From assembly GCA_016713175.1 (NCBI GenBank), contig JADJPQ010000011.1, positions 1 to 64,000 on the forward strand: a stretch of DNA of 64,000 nt, written 5' to 3'. Made by a program: the position numbers and the translations under genes. This document shows, piece after piece, positions 6,924-16,687 of the stretch. The notes beneath the pieces are model-generated. The model saw only the letters and a list, made by a program, of their open reading frames with translations, made no database searches and was not told the origin of the DNA. Each line of letters begins with the position of its first letter. Position 1 is the first letter of the stretch. The stretch is from Planctomycetota bacterium. Lineage in GTDB: Bacteria; Planctomycetota; UBA1135; UBA2386.

Positions 6924-9029
6924 ACCCGGCGCCATTCCTGATCGCGCATGGCGGCAGCCTGGCGCTCGGCACGACGCTCGTGCTGGCGATCGGGCTGCTG
7001 GCGATGGCGTGCACACGGCAGGTGATCCTGCGGCGGCGACTCGGTGGTCTGCTGACCTTCGCGGTCGTCGCCTATTTGCTGGCGGCGTGGTTGCCGTGGC
7101 CTTCCTGGCGCGCGGCGCTCGCGCCGGCGAGTGCGCCGGCAACCGTCCGGGCCGCCGCGGCGCGGCCGGTGCCAGCACCGCCATGGACCGAGTCGGCCGC
7201 TGCGTCCCTGTTGCCGCCCGAACGGCGCGCCGCCGCCTGGCTGCAGCAACTGGAGACCGAACTCGCCGAACTGCAGCCCGCGGCCGCATCGCCATCATCA
7301 CCACCACGGTCATCGCCGTGGCCGGCGTGGCTGGCCTGGGCGTGGCTCGCCGGCAGCGCGTTGGTGTCGTTGCGGTTGCTGCACGGCGTGTGGTCGTTGC
7401 GCCGGCTGTTGCGTTCGTCGGTGCCGGCGCCGTCGCCGTTGACGACCGGCCTGATGGTGCCCGCGAGCGCGCGCATCCGCGTCGTTGCCGCACCGGTCCG
7501 ACCGTTCTGTGTCGGCCTGTGGCGGCCCACGGTCGTGCTGCCACAGGAACTGTGTGCCCCCGAGCGCCGCCATCAGGCGATCGCCGTGCTGCGCCACGAA
7601 CTGGCGCATCTGCAGAACGGCGATGCGGCGCTGCAGGTCATGCTGGCGACGTTGTCGGTGCTGCTGTTCTGGCACCCGCTGTTCCTGCTGTTGCGGCAGC
7701 AGGTCCGCTTCACCAGCGAACTGCTGGCCGATGATGCCGCAGCGCGCGGCCATGGCGTGCAGGCCTACGCGCACGAACTGATCGAACTCGCCAGTCGCGA
7801 GCACCCGTTGGTGCCCGCCCTCGGCGCTGTGTCCGTGTTCCACCGTCCGTCCGAGTTCTACCGGAGGATCCAGATGCTGTTGCAACGCGAAGGGAGTCTG
7901 TCGGTGTCCGTTCCATTCCATCGTCGCCTGGCCCACGGCCTTGGCGCGGCGGCGCTCGTCGCCGCCGTCGGGGCGCTGCTGCCGGCATCGGGCCGGGCGC
8001 AGGATCCGGAGCCTTCCGCGGCGACCCAGGCCGAGTCGCTGCGGGCGACGATCGCGGCGCTGCAGCTGGAGATCGCGCGGATGCGGGCGCTGGTCGAGTC
8101 GCTGCAGCAGGGCGCGACCGATGCGCGGATCGATGTGCCCGTCGTGGCCGAGGCGCCGACGCCGGAATCGGGCTGGACCGACCTGCGACCGCCATCGGTG
8201 GGGACGAGCCCCATCTACGTGTACGGGCGCAACCACCTGATCGCGACGCCATATCGGATCAAGCAGGGTGACAGCATCGAGCGGATCCTGCGGGTGCACG
8301 GGATCGCCGATGCGGATGGGACCGCACGCATGCTGCAGCTCAATCCAGGCCTCGACCTGTCCCGGCTGAAGGTCGGGCAGTCGGTGCTGGTGCCGGTCGC
8401 GAACCCGCCGGCGTTGCCGACTCCTGCGTACGTAACGGTGCCGCGCGCCGACGTTCCGGCAACGCCATCCGAGCCCGCCGAAGCTGCGACTCCGGTGGTG
8501 CCGCCAGCGCCCGCAACGCGTACCGGCGACGCCCACGGACCTGTCGTCGGCGCTGCGCTACACGACGGTCGACTCGACGCCGTTCGAGTATGTCCGAGCC
8601 GACACCGCGCCGGGGGAGCATCAGCCGGTCGGGCCAGTGGCCGGCTACGACGTGTCGTACCCGCCGGCAGATGCGACGCGATCGCCTGCGGCATTCGCGG
8701 ATCCGGCGCAGGTCGCCAATGCGACTGCCGAACTGACGTCGCGGTATCTCGACCTGCAAGCCGAAGTCGAGTCGCTGGAGATCGAATCCCAGGAACTCGG
8801 CACTCTTGCCGAAGCCGGTCACGCCAGCACCCGGCAAGCCCGTGCGGCGCAGGCGAAGCTGCGGGCCGCGAGCAAGAAGCTGCAGATCGTCGAGAAGCTG
8901 ATCCGTGGCGAGATCGCGGCCACGCGCGCCGAGATCGAGACGCTCGAACGGGCCGCCGATGACGCCGCGGCCGAGCAGAAGCTGCAGCGGGCGCGCGCCC
9001 GCCTCGAGTCGCTGCAAGCGGCGCTGTGA
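6920..9029 (+). CDS. M56 (BlaR1-like) membrane protease with LysM domain; frameshift near 8505-8535
   Basis: The gene starts at GTG 6920 inside the BlaI stop. Four hydrophobic segments flank the zinc motif HELAH (residues 226-230), followed by FWHPLFLLLRQQ and ELLADDAAAR, as in BlaR1/MecR1. After a further TM helix the periplasmic part has a coiled coil and a LysM-like module (ATPYRIKQGDSIERILRVHG to VGQSVLVPV, about residues 440-495), which could bind peptidoglycan. There is no penicillin-binding sensor domain. Near 8520 the sense moves from frame 2 to frame 0 (one extra base): the original frame becomes Arg-rich nonsense, while the new frame gives TPTDLSSALRYTTVDSTPFE and a long coiled coil ending at 9029. 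Either the gene is broken in its C-terminal extension or the assembly has an indel. The catalytic part is intact. Confidence 0.82.
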
Positions 9030-9069
9030 TGCTTGCGGCGTGCCGGCCCGGCGGTCCGGTTCGCCGTGG

Positions 9070-9075
9070 TATCGT
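9070..9075 (+). promoter_or_regulatory. -10 box TATCGT, 8 nt before a GTG start
   Basis: TATCGT is followed after 8 nt by GTG 9084. No ribosome site fits between them. It is identical to the box before glutamyl-tRNA synthetase. Confidence 0.4.
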
Positions 9076-9083
9076 TGCCCGAC

Positions 9084-9413
9084 GTGGCCGACTCGCCTCG
9101 TTCGTGGCTGGCAACCGTCGCGGCCGCCGGCGCCATGCTGTGCGCGCTGGCGATGCTGCTGAGCCTGCCGTTCTACTCCGGCTGTTCGGGACGCCACCTG
9201 CAGTGTCGCGTCGAGCATGGTCGCATCGGGCTCGGCTATCGCCAGATCGAAGGCAATCCGGAGTCCTTCTACGTGGCGATCAACAGCGAAGGTCTGCGCT
9301 TCCTGCCGGAAGTGACGACCGGCGGCGGTATCCAGATGCAGGTGCCGCTGTGGCTCCCGCTGCTGCTGTGTGTGTTCGTTGCCGTCGGCGCGCGCCGGCG
9401 TGATCGCGCGTGA
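9084..9413 (+). CDS. Small membrane protein, unknown function
   Basis: 109 aa from GTG 9084, chosen because of the TATCGT box 8 nt upstream; the frame is open further upstream to 9033. It has two hydrophobic helices, one at residues 8-30 (ATVAAAGAMLCALAMLL) and one near the C-terminus (VPLWLPLLLCVFVAVGA), separated by about 50 polar residues with two close Cys (SGCSGRHLQC). A basic tail follows the second helix. I do not recognise the family. It lies between the M56 sensor and the serine hydrolase, so a link to that signalling cassette is possible. Confidence 0.6.
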   Translation: MADSPRSWLATVAAAGAMLCALAMLLSLPFYSGCSGRHLQCRVEHGRIGLGYRQIEGNPESFYVAINSEGLRFLPEVTTGGGIQMQVPLWLPLLLCVFVAVGARRRDRA

Positions 9414-9454
9414 CGCGCGCGCTCGCAGGTTGCCCAGGCGTGCGTAGCAGCACC

Positions 9455-10555
9455 ATGGTCCGTCCTCCCGTCGTTCTCGCCCTGTTCCTGGCTGTCGCGG
9501 CTGCCTGCGTGCCGCCGGATGTGCCGGCGCGTTCCGACCCGCGAGACCTGGCCCCGGCAACTGCCGCCAGCCGCCTTGCGGCCGAGGACCTGCTGCGCAC
9601 CACGGGCGCGCCGGGGCTCGCCTTCGCGGTGGCGCGCCACGGCCAGCTGATCTGCGAACAGGCCGTCGGCGTCGTCGACCTCGACAGCAGGTTGCCGGTC
9701 GCGACGCAGACGAAGTTCGCGATCGGCAGCATCACCAAGTCGATGACGATGGCGCTCGTCGGTGCCCTGGTCGACGAGGGCAAGCTCGGTTTCGATGATC
9801 CGATCGAACGATGGTTGCCGGACTTCCCGCACGCCGGCCGCGGCATCACGTTGCGTCGGATCGCCGGGCACCTGAGCGGCTACGCGGACCAGGTCGGCAG
9901 CGAGCTGTATCTGACGACGCAGCGGTTCTCGACCACGCGCGAGGTGCTGCAGCGGATCTACGCCGAACCACTGGCTGCCGCGCCTGGCGAACGGCATCAG
10001 TACGCAACGGCGACCTACATGCTGATCGCCGGCGCGATCGAGGCGGTGACCGGCGACAGCTACCTGGCGGCGATGCAGCAGCGGTTGCTGATGCCGCTCG
10101 GCCTCACTGCGACGGTGCCCAATGACAACCGCCAGCACATTCCCGAACGCACTACGTTCCACCGGCGGGATGGCGACAAGGTCGCGCGCGCACCGGAGAC
10201 CGATCCGAGCCACAAATGGGCAGGTGCCGGCTATCTGGCGACCGCGCGGGATGTCGCGATGTTCGGCTGCGCGATGCTCGACGACCGGTATCTGCAGGCG
10301 GCGACGCGGCAGGCACTGTTCACCACATTGAAGGCTTCGGACGGCACCGACACCGGTTTCGGGCTCGGGTTTCGTTCGACCATCGGCCACAACGGCGTGC
10401 GGACGATCGCGCAGCCGGGTGGCGGCCCTGGCTTCGCGGCGTTGCTGGCGCTGTACCCGGCGGACGGGCTGGTCGTCGCGATCCTGGTGAATCTGGCGGG
10501 CGTCGACGTGTCGCCGTTGCGGCGAGTGCTGGTGCAGCAGTTCGGCGAGCCATAG
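9455..10555 (+). CDS. Serine hydrolase, beta-lactamase class C / PBP-like fold
   Basis: 366 aa from ATG 9455. The hydrophobic N-terminus ends in LAVAAAC, so it may be a lipoprotein, although the lipobox is weak. Motif 1 is IGSITKSM (Ser-x-x-Lys). Motif 2 reads YATATYML, where the usual Tyr-x-Asn has Thr in place of Asn. Motif 3 is GHNG (H-x-G). The family includes class C beta-lactamases, DD-peptidases and esterases; substrate cannot be assigned. Its position after a BlaI/M56 pair suggests regulation by that system. It converges on the kelch gene at 10584, and I see no terminator in the 28-nt gap. Confidence 0.85.
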   Translation: MVRPPVVLALFLAVAAACVPPDVPARSDPRDLAPATAASRLAAEDLLRTTGAPGLAFAVARHGQLICEQAVGVVDLDSRLPVATQTKFAIGSITKSMTMALVGALVDEGKLGFDDPIERWLPDFPHAGRGITLRRIAGHLSGYADQVGSELYLTTQRFSTTREVLQRIYAEPLAAAPGERHQYATATYMLIAGAIEAVTGDSYLAAMQQRLLMPLGLTATVPNDNRQHIPERTTFHRRDGDKVARAPETDPSHKWAGAGYLATARDVAMFGCAMLDDRYLQAATRQALFTTLKASDGTDTGFGLGFRSTIGHNGVRTIAQPGGGPGFAALLALYPADGLVVAILVNLAGVDVSPLRRVLVQQFGEP

Positions 10556-10583
10556 GGTCCCACCGCTCACTCTCACTCCGTGT

Positions 10584-11921
10584 TCACCGGGCGCCGATCA
10601 CGGCCCGAGCCGGGGCGGAAGCGCCAACTCCCGCTGGCACGATCGCCGGATCAGCCGCCACCGCCTGCACGAAGAACGTCACGCCGAGCAGGTTGCCGAG
10701 TGCGGGAACGGGCAGTTCGACGCGCGCGCTGCCGCCGGCGACCGCGACCAGCGCGATGGTCTCGGCCGCGACGGCGAGCTGGCAACCGGTCATGCCAAAG
10801 CCGGTCAGATCGATCGGCAGCGGCTGGCCGTTCCACTGCGTGTCCGAGAAGCCCATCGCGAACACCGCGACGCCGGGGCCGAGCGGCGCCGCCGCGACGC
10901 GCAACGTGTCGCCGAGCCATGGTCGCGTGACCGTCTGCAACGCGAACGCGCTGCAACCGCTGCCAAACGGCACACAGCTGGCCGGCTGGACCGCGCCGTA
11001 GCTGTGCACGACCTGGGTGACGCCACCGCCGGTCTCGCCGCCGACCAGCAGCATGCGTTCGAGATTGCCGTCCCAGGCCATCGCGGCGAAGCCGCGCGCC
11101 GGCGGCGGCGTCGCCGGAGTCCGCTGCAACCAGGCAGTGCCATCGTGCTCCCAGGTGTCGGCGACATAGGCGCCTGCGAAGCCGCCGAACAGCACGACGC
11201 GTTCGCGCGCCGGGTCGTAGTCCATCACCGGCGTCGAACGCGGTGCCGGGCCGCCGCTGCCGAGCGCCGTCCAGGTGCTGCCGTTCCAGGTCCAGGTGTC
11301 GTTGACGCGGGTCACGCGCGTGCGACCGCCGAACAGCAGTACGTGCTGGCGGGCATCGTCGTACGCCATGCCGGCCGAGTAGCGACCGGTCGGGCGCGCC
11401 GCCGGTTGGCGTTGCAACCAGTCGACGCCGTCGTATTCCCAGGTGTCGTCGAGCGCACAGGCGCTGCCGCAGGCGCCGCCGAACAACACGACGACCGAAC
11501 GCGCGCGATCGGCGACCATCGCGTGCGAGAAGCGGGCCGGGGGCACGTGGGCTGGTTGCCGCACGGTCCAGCTGCTGCCGTCGAAACTCCAGGTGCCGGA
11601 CAGCATGCCGACGCCGTCCCAACCGCCGAACGCGAGCGCGACCCCCTGGCTCGGCAAGAATGCGAGGCGATGCGAACTGATCGGTCCCGGCGATGGCGCG
11701 AGCTGCGTCCAGCCAGTGCCGTCGAACGCCCAGGTATCCGTCAGGTTGTTGGTGCCATCCCAGCCGCCCTGCCACAGAAAGCGTCCGCGGATCGGATCGA
11801 ACACGGCGGCGGTGTCGCTGCGCGGGCCCGGCCCGGTCGGCGCGGGCAGCCAGTGGGTCTGGGCGAGTGCGGCGAACGACAGCAACAGTGGGGCGATGCA
11901 GCGCGTGGTGGCGAAGGGCAT
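10584..11921 (-). CDS. Secreted kelch-repeat protein with Cys-containing C-terminal domain
   Basis: 445 aa with signal peptide (CIAPLLLSFAALA, cleavage near LAQ). About six kelch blades follow, each with a variant of V-V-L-F-G-G then DTWEYDG or DTWTWNGSTW, filling residues 35-310; this predicts a beta-propeller. The last 130 residues start at VPFGSGC and end in GVTFFVQAVAADP, matching the C-terminal domain shared by other secreted proteins in this window. That domain may serve surface attachment or sorting; this is inference. The enzyme function, if any, is unknown. Confidence 0.85.
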   Translation of the reverse strand: MPFATTRCIAPLLLSFAALAQTHWLPAPTGPGPRSDTAAVFDPIRGRFLWQGGWDGTNNLTDTWAFDGTGWTQLAPSPGPISSHRLAFLPSQGVALAFGGWDGVGMLSGTWSFDGSSWTVRQPAHVPPARFSHAMVADRARSVVVLFGGACGSACALDDTWEYDGVDWLQRQPAARPTGRYSAGMAYDDARQHVLLFGGRTRVTRVNDTWTWNGSTWTALGSGGPAPRSTPVMDYDPARERVVLFGGFAGAYVADTWEHDGTAWLQRTPATPPPARGFAAMAWDGNLERMLLVGGETGGGVTQVVHSYGAVQPASCVPFGSGCSAFALQTVTRPWLGDTLRVAAAPLGPGVAVFAMGFSDTQWNGQPLPIDLTGFGMTGCQLAVAAETIALVAVAGGSARVELPVPALGNLLGVTFFVQAVAADPAIVPAGVGASAPARAVIGAR

Positions 11922-11983
11922 GCCCGAGTGGTCGTGGCCTGCCGGGCAAACTCACGCAGTCGGGAAAACGACCGCGCTGCTGC

Positions 11984-13342
11984 TCAGAAGCCGACGGTGC
12001 CGCGACCGCCGTTGCTGGCGGTCAGGCCGAGCGTGTTGGCGGTCGGATCGAGCGCGAATGCCTGGTTGTAGAACACCAGCCCCGGGAACGCTGGCATCGT
12101 GCGCTGCCAGACGGCGGTGCCGAGCACGTTGGTCAGCACGCTGAGTTCGTCGCCGCTGGCGAGGATCGAACAGGTCGGGGCGCCGAGCGCGCCGAGCGAG
12201 AACGGCAGGGCCGTTGGACCGTAGTTCGTGTTCGAGATGCCGAGGAACAGGAACGCGGGGCCGGTCAGCGGCAGGTTGCCGATGTGCAGGTCGAAGGTCT
12301 GACCGATGCGTGGCGTGGAACCGCCTTGCGCACCGAGCGAGACGACGCCGCGACTGCCCGCGCAGCCGCTACCGAAGGTGGAGTAGCTGGCGGCGGCGCC
12401 GAGCGTGAACTCCCAGGTGTCGCCCATCGGGAACATGCCTGGGGCGGTGGGGTAGGTGTAGACCGATGTGCCGCCAAACAGGACGGCGCGGCCACGGATC
12501 GGATCGAATGCCATCGCGGCCCCCAATCGGCGGGCCGGCTCCATGGCGCTGGCGACCGGTGTCGCGGTGCCGTTGTGCAAGGCCCAGGTATGGCCGGGAT
12601 TGTTCTGCAGCACTCCGTCCAGCATCACGATGCGTTGGTTGCCGGTGTCCGTCGTCATCGCGCCAGATGCGGTGGGCATCGTCGCGGGAAACCGCTGCTG
12701 CCAGTTGGTGCCGTTCCACTCGAAGTAGCCGGCCTGGCCGTTGCCGGTCGTGGTGAGCACGATGCGGCCGGCGACCGGGTCGAACGCCATGCTCGGGAAA
12801 CGGCACGGGTAGGGCGGGACCGCCGGTGTGCGCTCGATCCATGTGGTGCCGGCCCAGATCCACGTCTCGCCGACGTCACTGGACCCGCGCGAACCGACGA
12901 ACGCGATGGTTTGATTGCGCACCGGATCATGGGCCATCGCCAGGTTGCATGGTGTGCCCGTCCCGTTCGACAGCGTTCCGGTGGCCGGGAACCAGTCCGA
13001 ACCGGTCCAGGTGTAGCCGTAGCCGTACGTGATCAGGACGACCGTACCCGACGTTGCGTCGAACGCCATGGCCGTGGCTCCTGGCAGGATTCCGCCCCCA
13101 GCCATCGGCGCAGTCGTCGGCCGACGCGTCCAGATCGTGCCGTCCCAGGTCCAGGTGTCGGTTCGATTGGGGTACCAGTGGTGCTCGCCGCCGTACATCA
13201 GGACGTAGTTGTGTGCGGCATCCCAGCACATTGCCGGGAACGCGCGCGAGGGCGGCGTCGCCGCCGGATTGGTCGGAGTGCGATCGACCCAGCCTTGGGC
13301 GAACAGCGGGAACGCGAACAGGCAGAGCAACGGAGTGCGCAT
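11984..13342 (-). CDS. Secreted kelch-repeat protein with Cys-containing C-terminal domain
   Basis: 452 aa. ATG at 13342 gives a compact signal peptide (MRTPLLCLFAFPLFAQG). Repeats of the type MAFDP...VLFGG and DTWTWDGTIW form a propeller over residues 20-310. The C-terminal domain begins YSTFGSGCAGSRG and ends NQAFALDPTANTLGLTASNGG, a textbook example of the shared module (GxGC start; Q-x-x-x-x-DP-x-x-N-x-x-G-x-x-x-SN near the end). It is the second of two kelch genes in the same direction, 62 nt from the next. Confidence 0.85.
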   Translation of the reverse strand: MRTPLLCLFAFPLFAQGWVDRTPTNPAATPPSRAFPAMCWDAAHNYVLMYGGEHHWYPNRTDTWTWDGTIWTRRPTTAPMAGGGILPGATAMAFDATSGTVVLITYGYGYTWTGSDWFPATGTLSNGTGTPCNLAMAHDPVRNQTIAFVGSRGSSDVGETWIWAGTTWIERTPAVPPYPCRFPSMAFDPVAGRIVLTTTGNGQAGYFEWNGTNWQQRFPATMPTASGAMTTDTGNQRIVMLDGVLQNNPGHTWALHNGTATPVASAMEPARRLGAAMAFDPIRGRAVLFGGTSVYTYPTAPGMFPMGDTWEFTLGAAASYSTFGSGCAGSRGVVSLGAQGGSTPRIGQTFDLHIGNLPLTGPAFLFLGISNTNYGPTALPFSLGALGAPTCSILASGDELSVLTNVLGTAVWQRTMPAFPGLVFYNQAFALDPTANTLGLTASNGGRGTVGF

Positions 13343-13419
13343 GACAGGATCTCCAGTAGCGACGCTGGCGATGATACCGCCAATCGGCCCGCCGGTGTCG
13401 TCGTTCGCCTTCCGTTGTT

Positions 13420-13684
13420 TCAGTTGCGGAGCTGCAGAACGAGTTCGACCGGCGGTGGGCTCTTCTCGCGGACGTTGACCGCCACCGACTCGCCGACCTG
13501 GCCCCAGAAGCTGCCATCGCCGGTCTCGCGCCAGGCCAGCAACTCCACGCGCACCCTGCGCGTCGCCAGCGGAATCGAGAAGCGACCGGTTGCGGCCGAT
13601 GGCCTGCGGTTCTTGCGCGGTGAGCGCCGTGCACGACAACGCGACCGTGATCCACCACAGGACACTCCAAGCCCATCGGTGCAT
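13420..13684 (-). pseudogene. Small secreted protein gene, frameshifted
   Basis: ATG at 13684 encodes a good signal peptide (MHRWAWSVLWWITVALSCTA, then LTAQE). After about 30 codons this frame turns to Arg/Gly-rich nonsense, while the neighbouring frame reads plausibly to a stop at 13420: SAATGRFSIPLATRRVRVEL, then WRETGDGSFWGQVGESVAVN. The two parts meet near 13600-13640. A single-base indel, real or from assembly, is the simplest explanation. The intact product would be an 85-90 residue secreted beta-rich protein of unknown function. Confidence 0.6.
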
Positions 13685-13889
13685 GGCGCAATCGTAGCGC
13701 TGGCTGGTTGTTGGCTGGTGGTCCGAACCTGGCCTGCGATCCTCGCGCACATCGTCGACGCTGGGGACACCCTTGTTGCAAGGGGGCCCATGGACGTGCA
13801 AGGCAGCGCCCGCCGACGATCCCGTCCTGGTCCGCAGCACGTCCGCAACGGCCGTCGCGGCGCAGTCCCTGTTCTCGAACGGCTACCCC

Positions 13890-15494
13890 ATGCGCAACCA
13901 AGCCCTCTGCTGGGTGTTCCTCACCAGTTCCGTACTCGCCCAGATCGGCACGATCCCCGGGCTCGACGGCCGTGTCACCGACAGCACCAACCCGACCCAG
14001 TTCGGTCGCCGCGGACCCGCGTATCCCAACGGCGAGGTGGGCATGTCGTACTCCTACACGCTGTGCAATCCGGGCAGTGTGCCGATCCCGTGGAACGCGC
14101 CGATGAATCCGTTCCATCCGATGTTCGCGTTCATGGTCGTGCGCGAATCCAACGGTCGCCTCGAGCAGATCACCCACAACGGCACGACCTACGTCAAGCA
14201 TGGGTTTGGCGCCGCCAATGCGCCGAGCACCTGCGGCGGAACCTGCCAATCGACGGGCACGGGCCTGCGGGTCAATTGCACCGACACGTATGGTGCTGGC
14301 ACCAATGCCGACCGGTTCTGGCTCGGCCCCGCCAGCGAGATCGATCCCTGGACCGGAATCTGGCAGCCGATCGGCTCGTACTTCGACCGCGGTGATCCCG
14401 ACATCGGCGCACCGCGCAACAGCGACGGTGTGCGCGATCTCAGCCAAACCCAGGTGTCCGCCTTCGACGGCGCCAAGAACCGCGTGACGCTGAGGGAGCA
14501 GGACCTGCTGGTGCCCGGACGGCTGTTCTACTGCATGCACATCGTGCTGCGCAGCGAGGACGGCGACCTGCACTTCGACAACGTCGGCCATCGGCAGATG
14601 ACGGCGACCTGGAGCGGATCGGGATGGGGCTTCGCCAACACCGGCGTGCCGTTCACCAATGGCAGCGTGCTGAACCAATGGGCCGGCGCGAACGTGCAGG
14701 CCGGGCGCAATGGCGAGGACGATGGCCATTTCGTCGTCGCCGCCAAGGTGACCGGGCCGGTGGGCGGCATGTACCACTATGAATACGCGGTGCAGAACTT
14801 CGACAACGCGCGCGGTGGCGCGACGTTCCGCGTGCCGGTCTGCCCGAGTGCGACGCTGGCCAACTTCGGCTTCCGCGATCCCGACGGCGACCCGCTGAAC
14901 GACTGGACCGCCAGCCGCGTCGGCAGCGAACTGGTGTTTGCGGCGCCGGCCAATGCGGCGCTGGACTGGAACACGATCTTCAACTTCTGGTTCGATTGTG
15001 GCGCCGCCCCGGCGGCGGGTGCGGTCGGTATCGATCAGGCGCGCCTTGGCGCCGGTGCACTGACGGTCAGCGTCAACAGCACGATTCCCACTGGATCGCA
15101 GCAGGTCATCGACCTCGGACCGGGTTGCGGCAGTCCGGCGCCGACGTTCGGCGTGATTGGCGTGCCGTCGATTCCGAATCCGGCGTTCCTGCTGCGCATC
15201 GGCTCGGCGCCCGGTTCCGGGCTGCTCTTGTTCGGTGCGACGCAGACGGGCAACACGCCCTGGGGCGCCGGTTGCGTGCAGTATCTCGGTGCGCCATTGA
15301 TCGCGCTGGGCTACGTACAGGCCACGGTGTTCGGCATCACGGTGTTGCCGCAGCCGATTCCCAGCAATCCGGCGCTGTCCGGAATGCGGGTCAACTTCCA
15401 GTGTGCGGAGCTGGTGTCGGGCGGGCCCGTGCTCGGTTCTGCCCAGCTCAGCAATGGCCTGCAACTGGTGCTCGGCAGCAACGGTTGCCAATGA
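13890..15494 (+). CDS. Large secreted protein with C-terminal Cys-rich domain, unknown function
   Basis: 534 aa from ATG 13890; signal peptide MRNQALCWVFLTSSVLAQ. The body (residues 20-390) is beta-rich and has several paired Cys (STCGGTCQ, LRVNC) but no catalytic motif that I recognise. The final 140 residues begin DLGPGCGSPAPTF and end LSNGLQLVLGSNGC, a divergent form of the shared C-terminal domain. The stop overlaps the region of the next start, whose ribosome site lies in this gene's last codons, so the two genes are probably co-translated. Confidence 0.75.
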   Translation: MRNQALCWVFLTSSVLAQIGTIPGLDGRVTDSTNPTQFGRRGPAYPNGEVGMSYSYTLCNPGSVPIPWNAPMNPFHPMFAFMVVRESNGRLEQITHNGTTYVKHGFGAANAPSTCGGTCQSTGTGLRVNCTDTYGAGTNADRFWLGPASEIDPWTGIWQPIGSYFDRGDPDIGAPRNSDGVRDLSQTQVSAFDGAKNRVTLREQDLLVPGRLFYCMHIVLRSEDGDLHFDNVGHRQMTATWSGSGWGFANTGVPFTNGSVLNQWAGANVQAGRNGEDDGHFVVAAKVTGPVGGMYHYEYAVQNFDNARGGATFRVPVCPSATLANFGFRDPDGDPLNDWTASRVGSELVFAAPANAALDWNTIFNFWFDCGAAPAAGAVGIDQARLGAGALTVSVNSTIPTGSQQVIDLGPGCGSPAPTFGVIGVPSIPNPAFLLRIGSAPGSGLLLFGATQTGNTPWGAGCVQYLGAPLIALGYVQATVFGITVLPQPIPSNPALSGMRVNFQCAELVSGGPVLGSAQLSNGLQLVLGSNGCQ

Positions 15495-15502
15495 GGATGC
15501 CC

Positions 15503-16687
15503 ATGAACCCCACCTCGAAGTCCATCCTGCGCCCGCTGTCGGCGCTGGCGCTGACGCTGGCCACGGCGCTGGCGCAGACCAATGACGAGTGCACCGGTGC
15601 GTTGATCGTCGTCGATGGCGCCAATGGCCCGTTCACCAATACCGCGGCGACCACTTCGCTGCCGGCGTGGCCCTGCGGCACCGGCGGGCGCGATCTGTGG
15701 TTCACCTACACGGTGACGTGCACCGGCAGTCTGGTGGCCGACACCTGCGGCGCCACGACCTACGACTCGACGCTGGAGATCTTCTCTGGTGATTGCGCCA
15801 ACCTGACCAGCCTCGGCTGCAATGACGACGCGTGCGCGCTGCAGTCGCGGCTGACGCTGCAGGTGGTGACCGGACAGGTCCTGTGGCTGCGGGTCGGCGG
15901 CTTCAACAGCCTGACCGGCACGTTCGTGCTGAACCTGTCCTGCGCCGGAAGTGGGGGCGGTGGCCCCGGCGACGAATGTGCGACGGCGGCGCCAGTCACC
16001 CTCGGCAACAATGGCCCGTTCAGCAATGCCGGGCTGACGACGTCGTCGCCGTGGCCGTGTGGGGCCGGCGGCATCGATCGGTGGTTTCTGTTCGTGCCGA
16101 CGCGGACGGCGCCCTACACGTTCCGGACCTGCAGTGGCACACGCAGCTTCGACACCGTGCTCGAAGTGTTCGATGGCGCTTGTGCCAGCCTGACGAGCCT
16201 CGGTTGCAACGACGATTCGTGCGGGCTGGGTTCGGAGGTCGTCGCGACGCTGACGGGGGGCACGACGTATTACGTCCGGGTCGGCGGCTTCAACAACGCG
16301 GTGGGTTCGTTCGATCTCGAGGTCGTGCTCGGGACCGGGCAGGGGACCATCTCGCGGGTCAGTCAGTCCAACTGCGGGCCGACGGGGTTCGACGTGACCG
16401 GCAATCCGGTGATCGGTGGTTCGGTGACGATGACGTTGCGCAACGTGCTGGGGATCCCGTTCATCGGCCTTGGCTTCACCAGCCCGAACAACGTGATCTG
16501 CGGCTGCACGTTCGGCAGCGATTGGTCGTTGACGACGTTTGGTATGACAACGGGCGTCAGCATCCCGAACGATCCGATCCATCTCGGCACGACGTTCTAC
16601 ACGCAGGGCGTGGATCTGTATGGGCTGGGTGGATGCGCGAGTCCGCAGTTCGCGGCGACGGATTCGTACCAGGTGCAGATCGGCTGA
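15503..16687 (+). CDS. Secreted protein with two PPC-like beta-sandwich repeats
   Basis: 394 aa. I prefer ATG 15503 because GAGG lies 6 nt upstream; ATG 15491 overlapping the previous stop is also possible. A signal peptide (LSALALTLATALAQ) precedes two tandem copies of a 115-residue domain: each starts with NDEC or GDEC, has NGPF..., W-P-C-G, then SLGCNDD and LRVGGFN or VRVGGFN. The pattern resembles pre-peptidase C-terminal (PPC) domains. A third segment (from VSQSNCGP) resembles the C-terminal domain seen in neighbouring secreted proteins. No active site is evident. Confidence 0.78.
   Translation: MNPTSKSILRPLSALALTLATALAQTNDECTGALIVVDGANGPFTNTAATTSLPAWPCGTGGRDLWFTYTVTCTGSLVADTCGATTYDSTLEIFSGDCANLTSLGCNDDACALQSRLTLQVVTGQVLWLRVGGFNSLTGTFVLNLSCAGSGGGGPGDECATAAPVTLGNNGPFSNAGLTTSSPWPCGAGGIDRWFLFVPTRTAPYTFRTCSGTRSFDTVLEVFDGACASLTSLGCNDDSCGLGSEVVATLTGGTTYYVRVGGFNNAVGSFDLEVVLGTGQGTISRVSQSNCGPTGFDVTGNPVIGGSVTMTLRNVLGIPFIGLGFTSPNNVICGCTFGSDWSLTTFGMTTGVSIPNDPIHLGTTFYTQGVDLYGLGGCASPQFAATDSYQVQIG

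Noticed and set aside
9027..9029. TGA between the M56 gene and the small membrane protein, which are in the same frame
   Set aside because: The sequence between 9030 and 9083 is not protein-like, no SECIS-like hairpin is at the right distance, and the next gene has its own -10 box and start.
12927..15491. Long minus-strand open frame opposite the secreted proteins
   Set aside because: Same reason: shadow of strong plus-strand genes with signal peptides and repeats.
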